NCBI GenBank assembly: GCA_964398805.1
Contig: CAYNNI010000042.1
Location: forward strand, 1 to 8,438
Length of the DNA stretch: 8,438 nt
Direction of reading: 5' to 3'
Origin: CAISDH01 sp964398805
Lineage (GTDB): Archaea; Micrarchaeota; Micrarchaeia; Micrarchaeales; Micrarchaeaceae
In this document: in pieces, positions 1 to 5,065 of the stretch
Layout: every line of letters starts with the position of its first letter
Numbering within the stretch: the stretch's first letter is position 1
Made by a program: the position numbers and the translations under genes
Notes under the pieces: generated by a model
What the model was told of the DNA's origin: nothing
The model's database searches: none
What the model saw: the letters and a program-made list of their open reading frames with translations, nothing else

Positions 1-99
1 GGATACAGTAATGGAAGTGTAGGTCCGCGCGACGAGAAAACGGTACAGAACTACATCAGGAGGCAGGATGTTTCTGGCCAACTGCAACTTGCGATGTGA
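1..99 (+). CDS. 3' end of a CDS running in from the left, possibly a TnpB tail
   Basis: The first reading frame is open from the window edge to a TGA at 97-99; the other two plus frames hit stops within the first 25 bases. It would encode the last 32 residues of a protein, ending in LQLAM, polar and with no motif I recognise. The stop lies 12 bases before a perfect hairpin of the type found at the right end of IS200/IS605 elements, where the accessory gene tnpB (RNA-guided nuclease) normally ends. That position is the only reason to suggest TnpB; the residues themselves do not show it. It could equally be an unrelated gene end or chance. Confidence 0.35.
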   Translation, partial: GYSNGSVGPRDEKTVQNYIRRQDVSGQLQLAM

Positions 100-111
100 C
101 TGGCAGTGATA

Positions 112-131
112 CCACGACCTTTAGGTCGTGG
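112..131 (+). repeat. Perfect hairpin, IS200/IS605-type right-end candidate
   Basis: CCACGACC-TTTA-GGTCGTGG forms an 8-bp perfect stem with a 4-base loop (9 bp if the loop is counted as TT). Hairpins of this form, followed by GGAG, a few bases and GTCA, are familiar at the right ends of IS200/IS605 and IS1341-type elements, including archaeal ones. Here GGAG is at 130-133 and GTCA at 137-140. It could also act as a transcription terminator for the reading frame ending at 99, although no T-run follows. Confidence 0.6.
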
Positions 132-190
132 AGAAGGTCATTCTACACATATTCCTTTCGCGCGTTCCCTGCTAGCGGAACCAAAGGGAA

Positions 191-200
191 GGTATAAAAT
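191..200 (+). promoter_or_regulatory. Archaeal TATA box for the winged-helix gene
   Basis: GGTATAAAAT, preceded by purine-rich AAAGGGAA that could serve as a BRE. Its centre is about 27 bases before the ATG at 223, which predicts a leaderless or nearly leaderless transcript and supports that start over the upstream GTG at 106. Confidence 0.55.
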
Positions 201-222
201 CCTCAGATTCCAATTCCATGAG

Positions 223-540
223 ATGATGAATAACATACTGTTCAAGGACAAGCAGATCCGCATGCTCCTTGCGCTGAAAGACAGCTCGCAGAGCTGGTAC
301 ATATCCACGCTGGCGAAGCATGCCGGCTCCACCTACGTCCACGCGTGCAACTTCGTCAATGCATGCGAGGCGCTGGGCCTCGCCTCGGGCGAGAAGCACG
401 GCAAGCTGAAGACGATCAAGCTGACCGAGAAGGGCTTCCGCCTGGCGGAGCTGCTTGACGGCGCCACATCCATACTCAAAAGCAGCGCCTCGCCTGCCGC
501 TGCCGCTCCGGCAGAGCAACAGCAGGAGCCCGCGAAGTGA
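223..540 (+). CDS. Small winged-helix (wHTH) DNA-binding protein
   Basis: This 105-residue protein is probably a transcription regulator. Residues about 6-20 form a first helix (FKDKQIRMLLALK). Residues 25-35 (WYISTLAKHAG) and 37-52 (TYVHACNFVNACEALGL) fit the helix-turn-helix pair, and 55-80 (a basic turn, then KTIKLTEKGFRLAELL) fit the beta wing and closing helix of MarR-like archaeal regulators. The tail from about 85 is Ala/Pro/Gln-rich and probably disordered. I chose the tandem ATGs at 223/226 because a TATA box lies 27 bases upstream. The frame extends back to a GTG at 106, but that would translate the IS-like hairpin. The next gene starts 4 bases after the stop, so the two are probably co-transcribed and may act together. 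The ligand and target are unknown. Confidence 0.85.
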   Translation: MMNNILFKDKQIRMLLALKDSSQSWYISTLAKHAGSTYVHACNFVNACEALGLASGEKHGKLKTIKLTEKGFRLAELLDGATSILKSSASPAAAAPAEQQQEPAK

Positions 541-544
541 CCCC

Positions 545-712
545 ATGGAAAAGATGATGCTCGCCGCTGTGCTCATAATCGCTGGCATGGCGCTAGCCGC
601 GCTTTCAGGCACGATGTTCTTCGTGTACAACTACATGCTGGTCTGGCTCGCGCTGTACCTGTCCGGCGTCTTCCTGCTGCTCCTTGGAGTCCAGGTCGTC
701 TGGGAGAAATAG
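545..712 (+). CDS. Small two-helix membrane protein
   Basis: A 55-residue, almost wholly hydrophobic protein. Residues about 4-24 and 29-51 are predicted membrane helices joined by a short FVYNYM turn. The C-terminus is the short polar stretch WEK, and there is no cleavable signal. Its function is not recognised. It starts 4 bases after the stop of the winged-helix gene, whose last codons (gcgaagtga) give a weak GGTGA-like ribosome binding site. This implies an operon, and one possibility is a membrane partner or sensor for that regulator (inference). An ATG-less extension upstream to 455 overlaps the winged-helix gene and is unlikely. The stop lies 3 bases from the stop of the convergent gene at 716. 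Confidence 0.7.
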   Translation: MEKMMLAAVLIIAGMALAALSGTMFFVYNYMLVWLALYLSGVFLLLLGVQVVWEK

Positions 713-715
713 CTG

Positions 716-1129
716 CTACACGACGCTGAGCGTCGTGCGCTTCTTCACAGCGTTGAGTATGTGCGCGTAATCCCTGTAGTGCGCCATCGCGGTTAGCGTC
801 ATGGTGTATTCGCCCGCATCCGCGCTGATGCTGCTGAAGATGTCCATGCGCACTTCCTTCTCCTCATCGGGAGCAAGGTCGCCAATCCGGACCTCCTTTT
901 GCTTTTCCATCCCGATCTCATCAAATCCGAGCTGCGAGGGAAGTTCAGCGACAACCGATGTCATCAGGACCTCTTTTGTCATGTTCCTCACCCGCACGAA
1001 AAGGCTCGTGCTCCCGCTCTTGTGCGCGTATAGCCTGTACGGCACGAGCTCCGTCGATATCCTGAACGGCGAATTCTTTGAGATGTCCGTGCTGACATCG
1101 CGTTTTCCAAAAATATTGAATATTCCCAT
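716..1129 (-). CDS. Small Ig-like beta-sandwich protein, function unknown
   Basis: A 137-residue protein. After a short amphipathic start (MGIFNIFGKRD) the pattern is alternating beta strands: 23-34 (RISTELVPYRLY), 41-50 (TSLFVRVRNM), 55-63, then a GFDEIG turn, 78-86, 91-100, and GEYTMTLTAMAHYRDYAH at 107-123. The LFVRVRNMTKE...LAPDEEKEV...GEY layout is that of an immunoglobulin-like or CARDB-like domain, in which strands pack around a LxVxVxN motif. There is no signal peptide, membrane helix or cell-wall anchor, so it looks cytosolic. The closing AVKKRTTLSVV strand overlaps the hairpin at 719-737. Transcription probably starts from the TATA box at 1161-1170, giving a very short leader. The partner and role are unknown. 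Confidence 0.8.
   Translation of the reverse strand: MGIFNIFGKRDVSTDISKNSPFRISTELVPYRLYAHKSGSTSLFVRVRNMTKEVLMTSVVAELPSQLGFDEIGMEKQKEVRIGDLAPDEEKEVRMDIFSSISADAGEYTMTLTAMAHYRDYAHILNAVKKRTTLSVV
719..737. terminator. GC-rich hairpin at the junction of convergent genes
   Basis: CACGACGC-TGA-GCGTCGTG is a perfect 8-bp stem with a 3-base loop, starting 6 bases after the stop of the membrane-protein gene and lying inside the last codons of the minus-strand gene. Its position suits a transcript end or 3'-end protection for both genes. There is no T-run, so archaeal intrinsic termination is not clearly shown. Confidence 0.35.
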
Positions 1130-1160
1130 TCAATCGCGTTTTCAATATCGCTTGATACGC

Positions 1161-1170
1161 TTATATATTT
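1161..1170 (-). promoter_or_regulatory. BRE/TATA promoter in a divergent region, clearest on the minus strand
   Basis: Read on the minus strand this is CGAAAA followed by AAATATATAA, a near-ideal archaeal BRE-TATA pair. It is centred about 36 bases before the ATG at 1129 and predicts a leader of about 10 bases. The TATATA core is nearly symmetric, so the same box could also serve the plus-strand gene at 1222 (predicted start near 1191), although no BRE is seen in that direction. Confidence 0.6.
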
Positions 1171-1187
1171 TTTCGTTGATTATGAAT

Positions 1188-1199
1188 CACTACATAGTG
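1188..1199. promoter_or_regulatory. Dyad CACTA-CA-TAGTG, possible operator
   Basis: A perfect 5-base inverted repeat with a 2-base centre, extended to ATC...GAT if one bulged base is allowed. It lies about where plus-strand transcription from the shared TATA box would begin, a usual place for an archaeal repressor site. A dyad this short can occur by chance. Confidence 0.25.
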
Positions 1200-1206
1200 G
1201 ATGTGT

Positions 1207-1211
1207 AGGAG
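1207..1211 (+). promoter_or_regulatory. Ribosome binding site deciding the start at 1222
   Basis: AGGAG lies 10 bases before the ATG at 1222. The in-frame ATG at 1201 lies before this site and would add only MCRSTLC, so 1222 is preferred. Confidence 0.5.
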
Positions 1212-1221
1212 CACTCTGTGC

Positions 1222-1665
1222 ATGCCGATAAAATATACGCTGACAAAAAACGACATGCTCGCAGAACAGATTCACAATCACGTGCTCAGGGCGGGCAATC
1301 CCAACGCATTGCGCGGACAGAACGGGTGCGAAGACGGAATAAAAGTGAAGGCGACCATTCTCGCATCGTTCGCCTCATCTCTTTCCTGGCAGACATCCAA
1401 GATGATAAACAGCGACGGCGCCTGGATGGCCAATTCTCCCGAAGTGAAGAACGAATACGAGCTCGCGCGCGCCTCGCGCTGGAAGCAGGTGCGGAGCGCG
1501 GACATCCAGGAGGTCTCGAGCATGAACATAAGCGACCGCGCGTTCTACGCTTGGCTGTTCTTCAACGTGAAGAAGGAGGACCGCGAGAACTACAAGATGG
1601 CATGGCTGGCGCTCAAGCAGGAATTCGCGCAGGAATGCGACGATGTCAGCGTTGAAAGAGAGTAG
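1222..1665 (+). CDS. Uncharacterised helical protein, 147 residues
   Basis: I do not recognise a family. The protein is soluble and mostly helical by pattern. An N-terminal helix (about 10-24) is followed by a Gly/Asn-rich loop holding its first cysteine (26-40), a long segment 40-62, a Trp-containing stretch SDGAWMANSPE (64-74), and two amphipathic helices (75-100 and 104-117). A basic/acidic C-terminal helix follows at 118-140. Trp at 56, 68, 87, 111 and 128 is frequent for its size. The coding signal is good: base composition matches the neighbouring genes and the ribosome binding site is clear. It may be transcribed from the divergent promoter region at 1161-1199. No signal peptide or membrane segment is seen. 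It could be a lineage-specific DNA- or RNA-associated protein, but nothing shows that. Confidence 0.75.
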   Translation: MPIKYTLTKNDMLAEQIHNHVLRAGNPNALRGQNGCEDGIKVKATILASFASSLSWQTSKMINSDGAWMANSPEVKNEYELARASRWKQVRSADIQEVSSMNISDRAFYAWLFFNVKKEDRENYKMAWLALKQEFAQECDDVSVERE

Positions 1666-1702
1666 CAATCTGTGTCCATTTCTTCCAAGCACGGTCAAGA
1701 GG

Positions 1703-1712
1703 TTATTTAAAT
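1703..1712 (+). promoter_or_regulatory. TATA box for nrdJ
   Basis: TTATTTAAAT, preceded by AAGAGG, is the only good TATA box in the 140-base gap before nrdJ. It predicts transcription from about 1733 and a leader of about 73 bases, longer than the other leaders in this window. Confidence 0.5.
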
Positions 1713-1721
1713 CTATTATGA

Positions 1722-1749
1722 GCAGCTGTGCTGCCCGGCTTTTTGCCGG
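1722..1749 (+). promoter_or_regulatory. Two adjacent small dyads at the predicted nrdJ transcript start
   Basis: GCAGC-TGT-GCTGC (1722-1734) is directly followed by CCGGC-TTTTT-GCCGG (1735-1749), both with perfect 5-bp arms. The first covers the predicted transcription start and could be an operator. The second would be at the very 5' end of the mRNA as a hairpin. They are too small for a cobalamin riboswitch. The second could also help end the upstream transcript, but its T-run is in the loop and not after the stem. Confidence 0.3.
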
Positions 1750-1794
1750 AACACTGCGTCGGCGAGGGTGTATTCATTCTGATGCTTGCAATCT

Positions 1795-1801
1795 AGGGTG
1801 G
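1795..1801 (+). promoter_or_regulatory. Ribosome binding site of nrdJ
   Basis: AGGGTGG, close to the archaeal GGAGGTGA consensus, ends 4 bases before the GTG at 1806 and supports that non-ATG start. The next in-frame methionine (residue 18) has no such site. Confidence 0.55.
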
Positions 1802-1805
1802 AAAG

Positions 1806-4148
1806 GTGGACGGCACGATCGCGGAAATCGAGGACGGCAACCAGACAGTCCAGGAGATGCCCCGGAAAACCCTGGAGTACTTCAACGGGGACGAGATACG
1901 TGCCCGCGTGTTTCTGGAGAAGTACATGCTCAAGGACAGCAGCGGCAAAAACCTCGAGGGAACGCCGGAAGACATGTGGCACAGGATAGCGCACGAGATC
2001 GCAAGCGTAGAAGCCACGAACGACAAGAAGCAGGAGTGGGAGCCCAGGTTTATGTGGCTGCTGCAGGACTTCAGGTTCGTTCCTGGCGGGCGCATAATGT
2101 TCGGCGCCGGCCGCAACCTGCGCGTGACCCTCCTCAACTGCTACGTAATCCCGATAAAGGACGACTCCATCGAGGCGATATTCGACTGGTGCAAGGAAGC
2201 GGCGCGCACGTACAGCTTCGGAGGCGGCGCCGGCACCGACATAAGCATACTCAGGCCCAAGGGCACAAACGTGAACAACGCCGCCGTGCACTCCACGGGC
2301 AGCGTGTCGTTCATGGAGGTAATGAGCGAGACCACGCACACCATAGGCCAGTCCGGGCGCCGCGGCGCGCTGATGATAACCATCAGCGTCGAGCATCCTG
2401 ACGTCTTCGACTTCATAAGGATAAAGCGCGACCTGAAGTCCGTGCGCTACGCGAACATAAGCGTCAGGGTTACCGATGCGTTCATGCGCGCCGTAGAGGA
2501 GGACAAGGACTTCGCACTGCATTTCGAGAACAGCGTCGTGGGCAGGTTCGAGCGCAAGATACGTGCTCGCGACCTGTGGAACGAGCTCATCAAGTCGGCG
2601 CGCTCCTGGGCCGAGCCAGGCATAATGTTCTGGGATACGATAAAGCGCTTCTCACCCAGCGAGTACAACGGCATGGAGGTCATCACCACGAACCCGTGCA
2701 GCGAGCAGCCCCTCGAGCCTTACGGCGCCTGCGACCTGGGCAACCTCAACCTCTCCGCATACGTGACGATGCCGTTCACAGAAAAGGCTGCGATGGACTG
2801 GCAGATGCTCGAGAAGGCCGTGAGGTATTCCGTGCGCTTCCTCGACAACGTTCTCGACTACAACTCTAACAAGCACCCGCTCAAGGCGCAGGCCGATGCA
2901 GTGATGAACAGCAGGCGCATAGGCCTCGGCGCGACAGGCATGGCGGACATGCTCGTCAAGCTGCGCATCAAGTACGACAGCGACAAGGCGCTCGCGTTCG
3001 TCGACGACCTCTTCAGCAGGATAAAGAACACCGCTTACGACGAGAGCTGCGAGATCGCGCAGGAGAAGGGCACGTTCAGGCTGTTCGACAAGGAGAAGCA
3101 CCTGTCAACGGAGTTCTCCAAGGGCCTCAGCACCGAGGTCAGGGCGAAGATTGCGCAGCAGGGCCTCAGGAACGTCGCGCTCATGACGGTTGCGCCCGTT
3201 GGCAGCGGCTCGGTCCTCGCTGGCACCTCAAGTGGCATAGAGCCCATATTCGCGTTCAGCTACACAAGGCGATCCGAGTCGTTGAGCAAGGAGCTCTTCA
3301 AGGTCTACCACCCACTGGTGCAGGAGTACACGAACCTGGCAGGCACAAAAAGCGACAGCGAGCTGCCCGACTTCTTCGTTCCTGCCCACAGGATCCTTCC
3401 GGAGTTCAGGGTGAAGATGCAGGGCGTGGTCCAGAGGCACGTCGACAGCGCGATATCGTCCACTGTGAATCTTCCCGCTGACGCGAGCGTGGAGCAGGTG
3501 GAACAAGTGTACATGCAGGCGTGGAAGGCCGGCTGCAAGAGCATCACGGTCTACAGGGAAGGCTCCCGCGAGGGTGTTCTCATAACGGAAGAGGAGGAGA
3601 AGCGCAAGGAGAAGGCGAAGCGCGACGAGGAATGGGAGCGCCCGCAGGTCATGACCGGCAAGACGATAAAGATGCGCGTGACGCAGGGCACGCTTTACCT
3701 GACCGCTGACTCGGAGGGCGACAGGATACGCGAGGTCTTCATAACGCTCGGCAAGGCCGGAAGCGAGGAGAAGAGCTACGCCGAGGCCATCGGCAGGCTG
3801 ATAAGCAAGTACCTTCAGCTCGGCGGCGACATCAGGGAGGTCATCGCGAGCCTGAAGGGCATACGCTCGACCTCCGTGATGTGGGAGCACGGCCTGAGGA
3901 TATACAGCGTCCCCGACGCCATAGCGAAAGCGCTTGAGATGGCGATAGGCTCAAGGCCTGCGCAGACGAAGCCCCTCGCAGCTATCGATTCCGTTTCTCA
4001 TGTGGACGGCTACCAGCCCAAGATCGGCGGCGGCTATGCGGAATCCGAGCCGAAGCCGAGCACATGCCCAGAGTGCGGGGAAAACACGCTCGTCAACGAG
4101 AACGGATGCTTCGTCTGCAAGAACTGCGGCTACACGAAGTGCGAGTGA
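1806..4148 (+). CDS. nrdJ: Adenosylcobalamin-dependent (class II) ribonucleotide reductase
   Basis: A 780-residue cytosolic enzyme that reduces ribonucleotides to deoxyribonucleotides, with adenosylcobalamin generating the active-site thiyl radical. It lacks an ATP-cone. The N-terminal helical domain (about 20-110) leads to C112 in LLNCYVIP, the partner of C309 (CDLGNLNLS) in the redox pair. Residues 136-150 (YSFGGGAGTDIS), 163-170 (STGSVSFM) and 184-199 (GRRGALM...EHPD) are reductase-barrel signatures. NPCSE at 296-300 holds the radical cysteine C298, N296 and E300. PVGSGS...GTSSGIEPIF (464-482) is the second signature. A charged linker (595-612) leads to a TSCPD-type domain (615-715) and a C-terminal zinc-ribbon/redox tail with C754, C757, C768, C771, C774 and C779. 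The usual TSCPD-domain cysteines are replaced. A GTG start with ribosome binding site is used. No intein or frameshift is seen, and the start has no dedicated small-subunit gene nearby, as expected for class II. Confidence 0.97.
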   Translation: MDGTIAEIEDGNQTVQEMPRKTLEYFNGDEIRARVFLEKYMLKDSSGKNLEGTPEDMWHRIAHEIASVEATNDKKQEWEPRFMWLLQDFRFVPGGRIMFGAGRNLRVTLLNCYVIPIKDDSIEAIFDWCKEAARTYSFGGGAGTDISILRPKGTNVNNAAVHSTGSVSFMEVMSETTHTIGQSGRRGALMITISVEHPDVFDFIRIKRDLKSVRYANISVRVTDAFMRAVEEDKDFALHFENSVVGRFERKIRARDLWNELIKSARSWAEPGIMFWDTIKRFSPSEYNGMEVITTNPCSEQPLEPYGACDLGNLNLSAYVTMPFTEKAAMDWQMLEKAVRYSVRFLDNVLDYNSNKHPLKAQADAVMNSRRIGLGATGMADMLVKLRIKYDSDKALAFVDDLFSRIKNTAYDESCEIAQEKGTFRLFDKEKHLSTEFSKGLSTEVRAKIAQQGLRNVALMTVAPVGSGSVLAGTSSGIEPIFAFSYTRRSESLSKELFKVYHPLVQEYTNLAGTKSDSELPDFFVPAHRILPEFRVKMQGVVQRHVDSAISSTVNLPADASVEQVEQVYMQAWKAGCKSITVYREGSREGVLITEEEEKRKEKAKRDEEWERPQVMTGKTIKMRVTQGTLYLTADSEGDRIREVFITLGKAGSEEKSYAEAIGRLISKYLQLGGDIREVIASLKGIRSTSVMWEHGLRIYSVPDAIAKALEMAIGSRPAQTKPLAAIDSVSHVDGYQPKIGGGYAESEPKPSTCPECGENTLVNENGCFVCKNCGYTKCE

Positions 4149-4152
4149 CACC

Positions 4153-5061
4153 TCATAGCTTCCCAGGCATCGCGAGTATCTCGCAGCTGTCCTTCCTGAC
4201 TATCATCTGCGCCTCCATCTGGCTCACGAGCCCTTTGCCCGTCTCGACCAGGACAGGATAAGGCTCGAGCATTCCCGCTGCCAGGAGCGCCTGGATCGCG
4301 GCATACAGCCTGAATCTTGAGTCTATGACGTTGGAAAGCCAGCGCACGGCGAACGGGTTCTTGCTGTACCTCTCCTGTATCTCCTTCAAGACCGCCCGCG
4401 CGTCCAGCGACCTTACCTGGCCCTCCCCGACAAGCTCGTAGATCTCGCAGATGCTGCTCTCGGTGACCGCGCCCCTTCCCGTCGTGGCGAACGGCTCTAT
4501 CGCTATTACAGAGTCTTCTTCGAGCCCGGCGTCGTCGCCGTTGTCGTAGTTCGGTATGAACAGCCTGGTATGCAGCCCTTCCTCGTCTATGCCGTGGCCC
4601 CCGAGGTTCCTCACCGGCCTGAATCCACGCTTCTCTATCGTGCTTCCTATCACTTTCCCTATCTCCCCTACCTTTGCCCCTGCCCTGACCGTGCTTATCG
4701 CGTTTTCCAGTGCTTCCCTTGACGCGTCCACAAGGTCCTGGTTGCTGCGGCTGAGGTCTATTGTCATCGCGATGTCGCTGAGCAGCCCTTCCTTCTCCGC
4801 CCCGAGGTCCACCTTCACGATATCGTTCTCGCCGAACACCTTGTTGTCGCCGATCCTCGGCGTGTAATGCGCCGCCTGCTCGTTTACCGATATGTTTATC
4901 GGGAATGCGAGTCCGCAGCTCCGTCCCTTTATGAAAGCCTCTATCGACTCCGCGGCATCGAGAAGCCCGGCCCCGGGCCTGACCAAGCCCTTTGACCTTT
5001 CCAGTGCCTCTGCAGAGATCTTCCCGAGCTCCTTCATCAGCGCAAGTTTCTTGTCGTCCAT
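4153..5061 (-). CDS. map: Methionine aminopeptidase, archaeal type II
   Basis: A 302-residue cytosolic metalloprotease that removes the initiator methionine from new proteins. All catalytic residues of the pita-bread fold are visible: H65 (AAHYTP), metal ligands D85 (VKVDLGA), D96 (LLSDIAM), H156 (LGGHGI), E189 (IAIEPFAT) and E283 (SQMEAQMIV), plus H164. Numbering and spacing closely match the Pyrococcus furiosus enzyme (D82, D93, H153, E187, E280). The 50-60-residue helical insertion after E189 (about 205-265, LDARAVLKEIQERY...) marks type II. There is no N-terminal extension, as usual in archaea. The ATG lies 4 bases after the polB stop, so the two are probably one transcription unit. The gene converges on nrdJ with a 4-base gap, so its transcript must end inside nrdJ. 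Confidence 0.97.
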   Translation of the reverse strand: MDDKKLALMKELGKISAEALERSKGLVRPGAGLLDAAESIEAFIKGRSCGLAFPINISVNEQAAHYTPRIGDNKVFGENDIVKVDLGAEKEGLLSDIAMTIDLSRSNQDLVDASREALENAISTVRAGAKVGEIGKVIGSTIEKRGFRPVRNLGGHGIDEEGLHTRLFIPNYDNGDDAGLEEDSVIAIEPFATTGRGAVTESSICEIYELVGEGQVRSLDARAVLKEIQERYSKNPFAVRWLSNVIDSRFRLYAAIQALLAAGMLEPYPVLVETGKGLVSQMEAQMIVRKDSCEILAMPGKL

Positions 5062-5065
5062 AGAA

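Larger units (their letters stand above)
1..142 (+). mobile_element. Putative right end of an IS200/IS605-family element
   Basis: An open CDS tail (stop at 97-99), a perfect hairpin (112-131) and a GGAG-aag-GTCA tail (130-140) occur in the order expected for the tnpB end and right end of an IS200/IS605-type element. If so, the boundary is about 140-142. In such elements the tnpB 3' region and right end also give rise to the guide RNA (omega-RNA), with the guide taken from the flanking bases just after the boundary. The left end and transposase are outside the window, so the family is inferred from structure alone. Confidence 0.4.

Noticed and set aside
106..222. N-terminal extension of the winged-helix gene from a GTG at 106
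   Set aside because: It would translate the IS-like hairpin, has a composition unlike the rest of the protein, and ignores a TATA box at 191-200 that places the start at 223/226.
1713..1805. Cobalamin riboswitch before nrdJ
   Set aside because: The leader is only about 73 bases and no B12-box-like conserved segment is recognisable.
1643..2401. Plus-strand open frame of 252 codons overlapping the start of nrdJ
   Set aside because: It is an Arg/Gln/His-rich out-of-frame reading of nrdJ. Only its first codons lie outside known genes, and nothing in it resembles a protein family.
3228..3890. Long open frame on the minus strand opposite nrdJ
   Set aside because: It has no family signature and lies wholly opposite the strong NrdJ coding sequence; GC-rich codons in nrdJ leave the antisense frame open.
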